DNA of 64,000 nt from Sphaerisporangium album (GTDB taxonomy: Bacteria; Actinomycetota; Actinomycetes; Streptosporangiales; Streptosporangiaceae), in the NCBI RefSeq assembly GCF_003323745.1, contig NZ_QOIL01000006.1:62001-126000 (forward strand), given 5' to 3'. A program made the position numbers and the translations under genes. Positions 9,318-18,474 of this stretch are shown one piece after another. Under the pieces are notes generated by a model. That model searched no databases, was not told the DNA's origin, and worked only from the letters and a program-made list of their open reading frames with translations. The stretch's first letter is position 1, and every line of letters starts with the position of its first letter.

Positions 9318-10159
9318 GCGCCGCCACCACCCTTCCGCCCGCGGAGGTCACGAAGCGGAGGGCTCGCGGAGGCCGTCTCTCCGCCCTGGTGACGCGGGTG
9401 TGGCTGATCCCGGTGGTGGTCGCCGCCTGGGAGATCGGCACCCGCCAGGCCGCGTCCGCCTACTTCCCCCCGCCCTCGCAGATCGTCGCCCGGGCGTACG
9501 AACTGTGGTTCTCGGGGCCCGCGGCGCACCTGTTCCTCACCGACGACGCGCTCGGCGACTTCCTGCCGAGCCTGGCCCGGCTGTTCGGCGGGTGGGCGGT
9601 GGCCTGCGTGCTCGGCATTGGGCTCGGGGTGGCGCTCGGACGTTCCCGCGCCCTCGCCGGGTACATCGACCCGCTGGTCGAGTTCGGCCGCGCGATCCCG
9701 CCCCCGGCGCTGGTCCCGCTGTTCATCGTCATCTTCAAGCTGGGCACCGAGATGCAGGTGGCGACGATCGTCTACGGGGTGATCTGGCCCATCCTGATCA
9801 ACTCCATCGACGGGGCGCGCTACGTGGACCGGCTGCACATGGACACCGCGGAGGTCTTCGGGATGGGACGGGCCCAGCGGCTCTTCCGGATCATCCTGCC
9901 GGCGGCCGGGCCGAAGATCTTCGCGGGTCTCCGGCTCAGCGTCGCCCTCGCCGTGATCCTGATGGTGCTGTCCGAGCTGGTCGGCAGCACCGACGGGATC
10001 GGCTACCAGCTCAGTTACACGCAGATGAACTTCGACCTGGCCGGCATGTGGAGCGTCATCGTCCTTCTCGGCGTCCTCGGGCTCGTGTTGAACGCGTCCT
10101 TCCTCGCCGTGGAACGGCGCGTCCTCTCCTGGCACCGGCGAGCCCGGCAGACAACCTGA
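9314..10159 (+). CDS. ABC transporter permease, SsuC/TauC-like (second)
   Basis: This is the second permease subunit (281 aa). The start is the GTG at 9314 that overlaps the previous stop codon (GTGA). The frame runs further upstream, but that part is only a shadow of the first permease. Six membrane segments surround a typical EAA loop (DTAEVFGMGRAQRLFRIILPAAGPKIFAGLR, key residues A, GM, LP, GP). The coupling of all four transport genes indicates one transcript and equal subunit supply. Confidence 0.88.
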   Translation: MSAATTLPPAEVTKRRARGGRLSALVTRVWLIPVVVAAWEIGTRQAASAYFPPPSQIVARAYELWFSGPAAHLFLTDDALGDFLPSLARLFGGWAVACVLGIGLGVALGRSRALAGYIDPLVEFGRAIPPPALVPLFIVIFKLGTEMQVATIVYGVIWPILINSIDGARYVDRLHMDTAEVFGMGRAQRLFRIILPAAGPKIFAGLRLSVALAVILMVLSELVGSTDGIGYQLSYTQMNFDLAGMWSVIVLLGVLGLVLNASFLAVERRVLSWHRRARQTT

Positions 10160-10168
10160 GGAAGCATC

Positions 10169-10963
10169 GTGCTCGACGTCGTCAACCTGAGGCACACCTA
10201 CGGCCAGGGGCCCTCCGCCCACCACGCCCTCGGCGGGATCGACCTGAAGGTCGCCGAAGGGGAACTGGTGAGCGTGGTCGGGCCCTCCGGCTGTGGCAAG
10301 TCCACCCTGCTCCGCTCCATCGCGGGGCTCATCGAGCCCACGGACGGGCACATCCGCATCCGGGACGGCCACGTCACCGGCACGCCGGGCGACCTGGCGG
10401 TCGTCTTCCAGGACTACAGCCGCTCGCTGTTCCCCTGGATGACGGTCGGCGAGAACGTGGCGCTCCCCCTGCGGCGCCGTGGCATGGGCCGCGCGGCCCG
10501 GCGCGCCGCCGCGGCCGAGGCGCTGGCCGAGGTGGGGCTGCCGGGCGCGGAGGCGAAGTACCCGTGGGAGCTGTCGGGCGGCATGCAGCAGCGCGTGGCG
10601 ATCGCCCGCGCCCTGGCGTACCGTCCCACGCTGCTGCTCATGGACGAGCCCTTCGGCTCGGTGGACGCCCAGACGCGTGAGGACCTGGAGGATCTGGTGC
10701 TGAAGGTGCGCGAGCTGCACCGGATGACGATCCTGCTGATCACACACGACATCGACGAGAGCGTGTACGTCGGGGACCGCGTCGTCGTCCTCACGAAGTC
10801 ACCGGCCCGAGTCGCGGGAGAGCTGAGCGTCGACCTGCCCTTCCCCCGCGACCAGATCGCCACCAGGGAACTGCCCGCGTTCGTGCACCTGCGCGCCGAG
10901 GTCGGGCGCCTGGTGCGCGCCAAGGAACCGCTCCCCCCGTTCCATGCCTCCCAGCAGGCATGA
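10169..10963 (+). CDS. ABC transporter ATP-binding protein, SsuB/TauB-like
   Basis: This 264-residue ATPase energises the importer. Walker A is GPSGCGKST (about 37-45), the Q loop is in [16 protein letters not shown], the signature is [15 protein letters not shown] and Walker B is [12 protein letters not shown], with a switch His in ITHD. The Q-loop sequence with SLFPW is typical of the nitrate/taurine subfamily. Translation begins at a GTG nine bases after the second permease, with a GAGGAAG ribosome site. Confidence 0.92.
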   Translation: MLDVVNLRHTYGQGPSAHHALGGIDLKVAEGELVSVVGPSGCGKSTLLRSIAGLIEPTDGHIRIRDGHVTGTPGDLAVVFQDYSRSLFPWMTVGENVALPLRRRGMGRAARRAAAAEALAEVGLPGAEAKYPWELSGGMQQRVAIARALAYRPTLLLMDEPFGSVDAQTREDLEDLVLKVRELHRMTILLITHDIDESVYVGDRVVVLTKSPARVAGELSVDLPFPRDQIATRELPAFVHLRAEVGRLVRAKEPLPPFHASQQA

Positions 10964-11009
10964 CCCTCCCGGCACCCTCCGGGGGCCGCATCTCACGACT
11001 GGAGTGCAC

Positions 11010-12017
11010 ATGACCGAGCCTTCGAGCGCCATCACCGAGATCATCGCCGGTGGTTGGCGCCTCTCGGCCCTGAAGACCATGGTCGAACTCGACTGTGCCC
11101 GCCACCTGGCCGAAGGGCCGCTGACGGTGTCCGAGCTGGCCGGGCGCTGCGGGGCGCACGCGCCCTCGCTCGGCCGGATCCTGCGGACGCTTGGCGCGGT
11201 GGGCGTGGTCAGGACCGTGGACGTCGACACCTACGCCCTCACCGAGGCCGGCGCGCTGCTCACCGACGACGCCGAGGGGTCCATGCGCAGCGCCGTGCTG
11301 ACGAACATGGACCCGGTGCTCTCCTCCGCCACCAACGAGCTGCTCACCGAGACGGTGCGCACGGGGCGGTCCGCCTTCACCGAGCGGTACGGCGTCCTGT
11401 ACGACTACCTGTCCAAGCACCCCGACCTCGCGTCGGTCTTCAACAACTTCATGACCAACCGCGCGCTCCCCATGGCGCGGGGCGTCGCCGAGCGGTACGA
11501 CTTCTCCTCGATCGGGAAGCTCGCCGACCTCGGCGGCGGGCGCGGGCACATCCTGGCGGAGGTGCTCCGGGCCAACCCCGACCTGCGCGGCCTGCTGTTC
11601 GAGCTGCCGCACGTCCTGCCGGACGCCCGGGCGGCGTTCGACTCCTGGGGCCTGACCGACCGGTGCGAGTTCGTGAGCGGCGACTTCTTCGCCGCCGCGC
11701 CGGAGGGCGCCGACGCGTACCTGATGGGCAGCGTCATCCACAACTGGGACGACACCAACGCGCTGCGCATCCTGAAGACGGTGCGCGCCGCGATGGCCGA
11801 CGACGCGCGCCTGCTGCTGGTCGAGATCGTCGTGCCGGACGACGACACCCCGCACTACGGCAAGGACCTCGACATCCGGATGATGGGGCTGTTCGGGCAG
11901 GGCCGCGAGCGCAGCCGCTCCGAGCACACCGTGCTGATCGAGAAGGCGGGCATGACGGTCACGGACGTCATCCCGCTGCCGTTCCACGCCAGCCTGATCG
12001 AGGCCAGGCCGATCTAG
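11010..12017 (+). CDS. SAM-dependent O-methyltransferase, COMT/hydroxyneurosporene type
   Basis: This 335-residue class I methyltransferase resembles plant COMT and bacterial polyketide O-methyltransferases. A winged-helix dimerisation domain lies at about 10-90 (WRLSALKTMVELDCARHLAEGPLTVSELA, key residues ALKTMVELDCA). The SAM site is DLGGGRGHILAEVLRANP (about 172-189). A catalytic-base region with IHNWDD follows, as in this family. The ATG at 11010 has GGAG six bases upstream. It follows the importer ATPase by 46 bases on the same strand, so the importer may take up a phenolic or other methyl acceptor. That link is an inference. Confidence 0.85.
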   Translation: MTEPSSAITEIIAGGWRLSALKTMVELDCARHLAEGPLTVSELAGRCGAHAPSLGRILRTLGAVGVVRTVDVDTYALTEAGALLTDDAEGSMRSAVLTNMDPVLSSATNELLTETVRTGRSAFTERYGVLYDYLSKHPDLASVFNNFMTNRALPMARGVAERYDFSSIGKLADLGGGRGHILAEVLRANPDLRGLLFELPHVLPDARAAFDSWGLTDRCEFVSGDFFAAAPEGADAYLMGSVIHNWDDTNALRILKTVRAAMADDARLLLVEIVVPDDDTPHYGKDLDIRMMGLFGQGRERSRSEHTVLIEKAGMTVTDVIPLPFHASLIEARPI

Positions 12018-12031
12018 GACCGGCCGCCGGG

Positions 12032-12079
12032 GGCGGTTCCCGGCGGGGAGGTCAGCGGCCTCCCCAGCCGGGAACCGCC
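12032..12079. terminator. Bidirectional terminator between methyltransferase and conservon 2
   Basis: A near-perfect inverted repeat of about 20 bp with one bulged base and a 7-base loop spans the gap between the convergent methyltransferase and cvnD2. It overlaps the last codons of cvnD2 (12052 onward). The outer stem is GGCGGTTCCCGGC / GCCGGGAACCGCC and the inner stem GGGGAGG / CCTCCCC. Confidence 0.75.
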
Positions 12080-12648
12080 ACCCGCATGGTCAGCGCGTGC
12101 TCGACCAGCGCGATGAGCGTGCTCTTCACCGAGTCGCGCGAGCGGGCGTCGGTCCGCACGAGCGGGATGTGCGGGGCCAGCGTCAGCGCCTCGCGGACCT
12201 CCTCGTCGGCGTGGGCGTACCTGCCGTCCCAGCCGTTGATGCCGACGACGAACGGGAGCTGGGCCTCCTCGAAGTAGTCGATCGCCGGGAAGCAGTCCGC
12301 CAGCCGCCGCGTGTCCACCAGCACGACCGCGCCGATGGCGCCCCGCACCAGGTCGTCCCACATGAACCAGAACCGGTGCTGACCGGGCGTGCCGAACAGG
12401 TACAGGATCAAATCCTGGTCCAGCGACACACGGCCGAAGTCCATCGCCACGGTGGTGGTGGTCTTGTTCGGAGTCAGCCCGAGATCGTCGATGCCGGCGC
12501 TGGCGTCCGTCATGACCGCCTCGGTCGTGAGGGGGACGATCTCCGACACAGCCCCCACGAAGGTGGTCTTGCCGACGCCGAAGCCGCCCGCGACGACGAT
12601 CTTCGTCGACGTGAGCGCCCCGCCGCGGCTAGAGCCTGCGAAGTCCAC
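12052..12648 (-). CDS. cvnD: Conservon 2 GTP-binding protein CvnD
   Basis: This is the small GTPase of the second conservon (198 aa), with P-loop GGFGVGKTTFVGA, G3-like LFGTPGQHRF and NGWDG. The GTG start (VDFAGSSRGGAL) overlaps cvnC2 by 20 bases. It is very close to the copy in conservon 3. Bases 12224-12410 and 12551-12671 match 26966-27152 and 27293-27413 exactly, which is more than selection on protein sequence would keep. Confidence 0.93.
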   Translation of the reverse strand: MDFAGSSRGGALTSTKIVVAGGFGVGKTTFVGAVSEIVPLTTEAVMTDASAGIDDLGLTPNKTTTTVAMDFGRVSLDQDLILYLFGTPGQHRFWFMWDDLVRGAIGAVVLVDTRRLADCFPAIDYFEEAQLPFVVGINGWDGRYAHADEEVREALTLAPHIPLVRTDARSRDSVKSTLIALVEHALTMRVAVPGWGGR

Positions 12649-13090
12649 TGAGAACCCTTTCGAGCAGGTTGAGATCCGGCTTGCCCGTTTCGAGCTGCGG
12701 GTGGTGCACCTGGACGAGGCCCTCGGCCGCCATGTCGGCGATCACGATCCTGGCCACGCCGAGCGGCATCCGCAGCATCGCGGCGATTTCCGCGACCGAC
12801 CGCACCTGACGGCACAGCGTGCTGATCGCCTGCTTCTCCGGGGTGAGCACCGAAATATCGTGGTGCGCCGACGTGGCGGAGGAGACAAGGGCCTCCATGG
12901 CCAGGGAGGTCCTCGGCGCGGTGCGCCCCCCGGTCATGGCGTAGGGCCGGACCAGCGAGCTCTGCTCCACCGGTTCCGGCGCGGGATAGGGCGCGGCCGC
13001 GCCGGGGAACCGGCGAGGATCCTCGATCTGCGCGTACGACGAACCGCCGCTCAGCGGGTCGCCGTCATCCGTCCAGCCACGACGTGCCAT
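12629..13090 (-). CDS. cvnC: Conservon 2 DUF742 protein CvnC
   Basis: This DUF742 protein of 153 aa is longer than copies 1 and 3 because of an N-terminal stretch (ARRGWTDDGDPLSGGSSYAQ) before the conserved core VRPYAMTGGRTAPR. The core and the tail NLLERVLSGLRRL match the other copies. Unlike them, it does not overlap cvnB: 23 bases separate the genes, and the ATG has its own strong AGGAGG site five bases upstream. It overlaps cvnD2 by 20 bases. Confidence 0.92.
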   Translation of the reverse strand: MARRGWTDDGDPLSGGSSYAQIEDPRRFPGAAAPYPAPEPVEQSSLVRPYAMTGGRTAPRTSLAMEALVSSATSAHHDISVLTPEKQAISTLCRQVRSVAEIAAMLRMPLGVARIVIADMAAEGLVQVHHPQLETGKPDLNLLERVLSGLRRL

Positions 13091-13113
13091 GGCGTCCTCC
13101 TGTCATCGGCCTC

Positions 13114-13536
13114 TCACCTGGGTTGAGACGCCTGGAGTTCGGCACGCACAGCCGGGGTCAATACCTGACCGGCACGCTCGACCAACAACGTCATCTGGTA
13201 GGCCACCAGGCCCATGTCACAGTCGGCGGCAGCGAGCACGGCGAGACAGGAACCGTCGCTGACCGACATGATCAGCAGAAGCCCCCGCTGCATCTCCACG
13301 ACGGTCTGCGTGACCGCCCCGCCCTCGAAAACCCGGGAGGCGCCCTGGGTCAGGCTGATCAGACCCGCGGCCACCGCCGCGAGCTGGTCGGCCCTGTCCT
13401 TCGGGAAGCCTTCTGAGAAGGCCAGGGGCAGTCCGTCGGCCGACACCACGACCGTGTGAGCAACGCCAGGGACGTTGTTCACGAAGTCGGTGATCAGCCA
13501 GTTGACGCCACGGGCCGCCTGGCTCAGCTCCCTCAC
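13114..13536 (-). CDS. cvnB: Conservon 2 Roadblock/LC7 protein CvnB
   Basis: This 140-residue Roadblock/LC7 protein is nearly identical to CvnB of conservon 1. Differences cluster at the ends (DFVNNVPGVAHT against DFVRSVPGVAHT). The central 158 bases (13253-13410) are identical to 3732-3889. It starts at a GTG overlapping the cvnA2 stop codon. Its likely partner is CvnD2. Because the two CvnB proteins are so alike, cross-talk between conservons 1 and 2 is plausible. Confidence 0.93.
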   Translation of the reverse strand: MRELSQAARGVNWLITDFVNNVPGVAHTVVVSADGLPLAFSEGFPKDRADQLAAVAAGLISLTQGASRVFEGGAVTQTVVEMQRGLLLIMSVSDGSCLAVLAAADCDMGLVAYQMTLLVERAGQVLTPAVRAELQASQPR

Positions 13537-16500
13537 GAGTCCTCCTTGTTGCGTTCACCGTTTCCATTTGTGGAAAGGTCGTCGTTGAGCTCGCCGCGGG
13601 CGGCGGCCCGTCCCCTGCGCACGCCCTGCTGGAAGCTCGACAGCCGGCTGCGCACCCGGTCGGGCGAGAGCGTCGGCTGCGGCGAGGCGAAGACGGAGGG
13701 CCCGGGGTCGGCCGAGCCGGGGACGAGGTTCGCTTTCGGCACCCGCTTGGGCAGCCCGGAGGAGGTGATGCCTCCGAGCGAAGGGTCGCTCGCCGCCTGG
13801 GCGGCCTGCCAGCCCGCGTCGCCCGGGGAGGACCAGGTCCTGGCCTCGGCCGGTCGCATGGGGGCCGGGGCCTCCTCGGCGTACGCGGGGACCGGCGCGG
13901 CGGGGGCCGGGGGCTCCTCGTGCGGGATCGCGTCGAAGGAGGAGGTCTCCGCCTCGACGACGTCGCTGCGGCGGAACCAGTCCGACTCGACGGCCGCGAA
14001 GATCGGGAGGAACTCCTCCTGCGCCTCGTCCAGCGGCGAGGTGTGGACGGCGGGCAGCGGCCCGGTGTGGTCCATGTCCGGCACGGCGCCGAACGTGCGG
14101 GCCGATCTTTCGAGCGGTCCGGTGGCGGGGCCGCTCCCGGTGACGGGTCCGCCGAAGCCGCCGGCGACGGGGCCCGTGCCGGGGCCGGAGCGCCCGCCGG
14201 TCGCGGGACCCGCCTGACCACCGGTCACGGGGCCTTGGCGGCCGCCGGTGACCGGGCCCGTGTGCCCGCCGGACGAGACGGCCGGCCACGACGCGGTGTC
14301 CTGGTCGGCGGGGTCGGGCCAGCCGGAGTCGGCCTTGGCGCCCCCGGGCGGGGGTACGTCCGAGGGCCAGGGCGTGTCGAGCGGCGGGTTGGGGTTGAAG
14401 TAGCGGTCGAAGGGGTCCTGCTCGCCGGCCGCGTCCTTCTCGGCCCGCGGGCGCTCGAAGGGGTTCTCGAACGGGCTGAGCTCGCCGGGCGCGCCGCCCT
14501 GCCCGCCCGGCGTGGCGAACGGGTCGCGTCCGGGGGTCTGCGGGCGCTCGAACGCGCCGCCGCCCGCCGGGCGCTCGAACGGCCCACGCTGGAAGGGGCC
14601 GCGGTTGACCGGGCCGGGACCCGCGGAGCTTCCGGGGTCGTCGGCTCCGAACACCGGGGCGCGCATGCCCCGCGAGCCGGAGCTCTCGAAGGCGCCGGGC
14701 GTGGCGAACGGCGAACCCCCGCCGAACTGGCCGGTGACCTCGGCGGCCGGCATGCCCGCGTACTGTGGCGCGCCGGGGGCGGACAGCAGCGACTCGGGCA
14801 GCAGCACCATCGCGGTCAGGCCGCCGGCGTCCTGCTGGCGGAGCTGCACCCGGATGCTGTGGCGCAGCGCGAGGCGGCCGACCACGAACAGGCCCATGCG
14901 GCGCGACACCGAGACGTCCACGACCGGCGGGTTCGCCAGCCGCCAGTTGCACTCGGCGAGCTCTTCGGACGTCATGCCGATGCCGCTGTCGCTGACCGAG
15001 ATCATCATGCCGCCGCCGTCGATGCGGTTGCTGGAGACGATGACCTTGGTCTCGCGCGGCGAGAAGGAGATGGCGTTCTCGACCAGCTCGGCGACCAGGT
15101 GGACGACGTCGTTGACCGCCTGGCCGACGATGGCCGTCCCGGACGGCACCCGCAGGTCGACCCGCTCGTAGTTCTCGACCTCCGACAGCGACGCGCGGAC
15201 GATGTCGACGATCGGGACCGGCTGGCTCCACCGGCGCGCGGTCTCCTGGCCCGCGAGGACCAGCAGGTTCTCGCTGTTGCGCCGCATGCGGGTGGCCAGG
15301 TGGTCGAGCTTGAACAGGTTGGCGAGCCGGCTCTCGTCCTGCTCGCCCTGCTCCAGGCCGTCGATGAGGGTGAGCTGCCGCTCGACCAGCGTCTGGCTGC
15401 GCCGGGAGAGGTTGACGAACATCGCGTTGACGTTGCTGCGCAGACGGGCCTCATCGCCCGCCAGGCGGATCGCCTCGCGGTGGACCTCGTCGAAGGCGCG
15501 GGCGACTTCTCCCATCTCGTCGCGCGAGGTGACGCCGATGGGCACGACCTCCGCCGTCGGGGAGCTGTCGGTGCTCTCGCGCAGACGCTGGACGGTCTCG
15601 GGGAGCCGGACTCCGGCGATCTCCAGCGCCTCGGCGCGCAGGCGGCGCAGCGGTCGGGTCAGGGAGCTCGCCACCACGATGGTGATGATGAGGACCAGCA
15701 GCAACAGCACGACGATGACGGCGCCGGAGATCAGGGCCTGGCGCTGCGCGTCCTCCTGCAGAGTCTGGCTCTGCTGGACGACCGAGCCGACCATGCGCTC
15801 CTCGACCTTGCGCATGCGGTCGGCTACCGCCGAGACGGAGGTGTACCACAGCGTGGTGTCGTCGCGGCGGTTCAGGTCGAGGTCCTGGATCTCCTTGTAC
15901 TGGCGGAGCTGCGCCAGCGCCAGCGCGCGCATCCAGTCGGCCTTGTCGACCTGCTGGCCGCGCACGGTCTCGTTGTAGAACTTGACGTCGGCGGGGGTGG
16001 CCTCGGCGAGGAAGGTCGCGGTCTCCTTCTCCTGGGTGCTCCAGGAGCCGGGGAAGTTGACGAAGTCGTCGTAGTCGAACCCGCCGCCCGCGGTCCCGCG
16101 GGTGGCGAGGCCGACGGTCATGATGCCCCGCTGGCGCGAGACCTCCTCCTTGGCGCGGCTGAGCGCGCCGAGGGCGATGCTGTCACCGAACAGGCGCTGG
16201 TCGGCGCCCGAGGTGCCGAGCTCGCTCTGCATGGAGCTGAGGACGGTGACCACCCGGCCGTACATGCCGAGCGCGGCTCGGGCGGGGACACTGACGTCCT
16301 CGACGATTCGGGAGCGGAGACCGGGCAGGCCCTCCAGCCAGCGGCGGATCTCGTCGGCCTCGGCGCGGACACGCGCGGTGTGGGACTGGTCGATGCCGGA
16401 CACCGCCGCGAGGACGGGCTGGCGGACCTTGTCGACGATCTCCTGCTGGGCGTGCACCTTCTTGAACCGCGCCGCCCGCCGGCCCTCGGCGATGTACCAG

Positions 16501-16802
16501 GCCGTCAGGTCACGTTCCTTGTCGATCTCGTGGACGAGGACGTCGATCTTCTGGACGAGCGTGGCGACGTCGGTGAGGCGCCGGTAGTCCGCCGAGGTCG
16601 CGGCGGCGTCGGCGAGCTGCACGCCACCGAGGATGACGCCCACGATCGTCGGGATGATGATGAGGGCCACGAGACGTGATCGGACACGCCAGTTCTGGAG
16701 CCGGAGCCGGCTGCCGGTCTTCGGCGTACGCGCCATGGATGGCCCGGACCGATCCACACGGCCCTTTCGACCTGGGTTACCCCGGGGGTCTTGTGTCCTC
16801 AC
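13533..16802 (-). CDS. cvnA: Conservon 2 nitrate-sensor-like histidine kinase CvnA
   Basis: This 1089-residue membrane sensor has the same plan as CvnA1. There is an N-terminal TM (LVALIIIPTIVGVILGGVQL), a NIT-like extracytoplasmic region, a second TM (LISGAVIVVLLLLVLIITIVV), HAMP, a DHLATRMRRN helix and a HATPase with ELVENA and DSGIGM. A long linker of GGPVTG-type repeats follows, including several RGPFQRGPFERP-like units. The tail keeps GLPKRVPKANLVPGS. I prefer the GTG at 16802 (VRTQDPRGN), in the same sequence context as cvnA1. A TTG at 16814 is also open. Confidence 0.9.
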   Translation of the reverse strand: MRTQDPRGNPGRKGRVDRSGPSMARTPKTGSRLRLQNWRVRSRLVALIIIPTIVGVILGGVQLADAAATSADYRRLTDVATLVQKIDVLVHEIDKERDLTAWYIAEGRRAARFKKVHAQQEIVDKVRQPVLAAVSGIDQSHTARVRAEADEIRRWLEGLPGLRSRIVEDVSVPARAALGMYGRVVTVLSSMQSELGTSGADQRLFGDSIALGALSRAKEEVSRQRGIMTVGLATRGTAGGGFDYDDFVNFPGSWSTQEKETATFLAEATPADVKFYNETVRGQQVDKADWMRALALAQLRQYKEIQDLDLNRRDDTTLWYTSVSAVADRMRKVEERMVGSVVQQSQTLQEDAQRQALISGAVIVVLLLLVLIITIVVASSLTRPLRRLRAEALEIAGVRLPETVQRLRESTDSSPTAEVVPIGVTSRDEMGEVARAFDEVHREAIRLAGDEARLRSNVNAMFVNLSRRSQTLVERQLTLIDGLEQGEQDESRLANLFKLDHLATRMRRNSENLLVLAGQETARRWSQPVPIVDIVRASLSEVENYERVDLRVPSGTAIVGQAVNDVVHLVAELVENAISFSPRETKVIVSSNRIDGGGMMISVSDSGIGMTSEELAECNWRLANPPVVDVSVSRRMGLFVVGRLALRHSIRVQLRQQDAGGLTAMVLLPESLLSAPGAPQYAGMPAAEVTGQFGGGSPFATPGAFESSGSRGMRAPVFGADDPGSSAGPGPVNRGPFQRGPFERPAGGGAFERPQTPGRDPFATPGGQGGAPGELSPFENPFERPRAEKDAAGEQDPFDRYFNPNPPLDTPWPSDVPPPGGAKADSGWPDPADQDTASWPAVSSGGHTGPVTGGRQGPVTGGQAGPATGGRSGPGTGPVAGGFGGPVTGSGPATGPLERSARTFGAVPDMDHTGPLPAVHTSPLDEAQEEFLPIFAAVESDWFRRSDVVEAETSSFDAIPHEEPPAPAAPVPAYAEEAPAPMRPAEARTWSSPGDAGWQAAQAASDPSLGGITSSGLPKRVPKANLVPGSADPGPSVFASPQPTLSPDRVRSRLSSFQQGVRRGRAAARGELNDDLSTNGNGERNKEDS

Positions 16803-16887
16803 TGGTTTTCGCAACCTCTCACCGAGCCTGGCGTTCAGGGGGGTACGTCACGCGCGAGGCGCATGAGACGTCCGAGACATCCATCAG

Positions 16888-16914
16888 GCGAGGGTAATTG
16901 GAGCACACCCTTAC
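16888..16914 (-). promoter_or_regulatory. Shared conservon upstream element, copy 2
   Basis: The minus-strand core TGTGCTCCAATTACCC lies 86 bases upstream of cvnA2. It matches the elements before cvnA1 and cvnA3 (see 7192-7219). It sits in a 194-base, A+T-enriched gap that also holds the 3' end of the aldehyde dehydrogenase transcript. Confidence 0.5.
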
Positions 16915-16996
16915 CAGATCGGCCAACAGCACATTCAGTGACAAATATGACCAAACAACGTGTCTATGGGATAAATCCCCCTTTGCGCTTCCGTAA

Positions 16997-18412
16997 CTAT
17001 GCGGGGCGAAATCCCTCACGGGGCTCGGGCGCGGCGTGTTTGATCATCAGATGACGAGTCACCGAGTACTCTTGTACCGCTTCTTGGCTCATGTCCTTGC
17101 CGAATCCGCTACCCTTGACGCCTCCGTGTGGGGCCTCCGACGCGATCGGCAGATGATCATTGACCCAGGTCACGCCCACGTCGAGGCGATGCGAGACCCG
17201 CAGCGCCCGCGCGACGTCCCGCGACCAGACCGACGACGCGAGCCCGTACGGGGTGTCGTTGGCGAGGCGCACCGCTTCGTCCTCGCCTGAGAAGGGGATC
17301 ACGACCAGCACGGGTCCGAAAACCTCGCCCTGCGCTATCTCGCTGTCCTGCGCCGCCCCCGCGACCAGCGTGGGCGGGTAGTAGAAGCCCGGCCCCCCGG
17401 GAACGTCCCCGCCGCACAGGAGCCGCGCTCCCGCGTCCGCCGCGCGCCGCACGAAGCCGTGCACGCGCTCGCGGTGACCCGCGGAGATGAGCGGCCCGAT
17501 GTCGGTCGCCGGGTCCCACGGGTCGCCGGTCGCGATGCCCGCCAGCGTCTCCCGCAGCGCCTCGGCCGCCTGGTCGTACACCGCGCGCTCGACGTACACG
17601 CGGGTCGCCGCCGTGCAGTCCTGCCCGGTGTTGTACGTGGCGCCCAGCGCGACGCCCCTGGCCATCTCCTCCAGGTCGGCGTCCTGGAACACCAGCGCGG
17701 GCGCCTTGCCGCCCAGCTCCAGGTGGACGCGCTTGAGCCCCGCCTCACCCGCGGCGCCGCGCATGACGGCCCTGCCGGTGGCGGTCGAGCCCGTCACGCT
17801 GACCATGTCCACGCCCGGGTCCGCGACCAGGGCCTGCCCCACCTCGGCGTCGCCGGTCACCACGCGCAGCACGCCCTCGGGCAGCCCCGCCTTCACCGCC
17901 AGCTCCGCCAGCCGCAGCGTGGTGCCGGGCGTCTGCGGCGCCGGCTTGATCACGACGGCGTTGCCCGCGGCCAGGGCGGGGCCGACCTTCCAGATCGCCA
18001 TCACCAGCGGGAAGTTCCACGGCGCGATGGACGCCACGACGCCGAGCGGGCGGCGGATGAGCACCGAGGTGTACCCCGCGCTCAGGACGCCCGCGCCGCT
18101 TCCTTCCAGCGAGCGGGCCGCGCCCGCGAAGAACCGCAGGTTGTCCGCGGCGAAGGGCAGCTCGCCGTCGCGGAACACGGTCGCGGGCTTGCCGGTCTCG
18201 GCGACCTCCAGCCGGGTCAGCTCCTCGGCGTCGGCCTCGACCAGGTCGGCGAGGCGCAGCAGCACGCGCGCCCGCTCCCCCGGCGTCGCGGCCGCCCACG
18301 TCCGGTAGGCGTCCCTGGCCTCGCGCACGACGCGCGCGACCTCGGCGGTCGGGGTGTCCGGCACCGGGGCCAGCATTACTCCGGTGGCCGGGTTGACGGG
18401 GGTCTTGCTCAT
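16997..18412 (-). CDS. NAD-dependent aldehyde dehydrogenase, aminobutyraldehyde/betaine-aldehyde type
   Basis: This 471-residue aldehyde dehydrogenase has the PWNFP motif (131-135), GSTATG for the cofactor, the catalytic Glu at 232 in LELGGK and the catalytic Cys at 266 in NTGQDC. The NTGQDCTAATR segment and overall length resemble gamma-aminobutyraldehyde dehydrogenase (PatD), which oxidises 4-aminobutanal from putrescine to GABA. That would suit the polyamine-type ABC importer a few genes away, but substrate class is an inference. The ATG at 18412 was chosen because the frame above it is only a shadow of the glycosyltransferase. It is 62 bases downstream of that gene on the same strand. Confidence 0.88.
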   Translation of the reverse strand: MSKTPVNPATGVMLAPVPDTPTAEVARVVREARDAYRTWAAATPGERARVLLRLADLVEADAEELTRLEVAETGKPATVFRDGELPFAADNLRFFAGAARSLEGSGAGVLSAGYTSVLIRRPLGVVASIAPWNFPLVMAIWKVGPALAAGNAVVIKPAPQTPGTTLRLAELAVKAGLPEGVLRVVTGDAEVGQALVADPGVDMVSVTGSTATGRAVMRGAAGEAGLKRVHLELGGKAPALVFQDADLEEMARGVALGATYNTGQDCTAATRVYVERAVYDQAAEALRETLAGIATGDPWDPATDIGPLISAGHRERVHGFVRRAADAGARLLCGGDVPGGPGFYYPPTLVAGAAQDSEIAQGEVFGPVLVVIPFSGEDEAVRLANDTPYGLASSVWSRDVARALRVSHRLDVGVTWVNDHLPIASEAPHGGVKGSGFGKDMSQEAVQEYSVTRHLMIKHAAPEPREGFRPA

Positions 18413-18474
18413 GGCGCTCTTTCCTGTTGGTGCGGCCGGCCCCGCCGCGGGGGCGGGACCGGCGGGGGTGGTGC

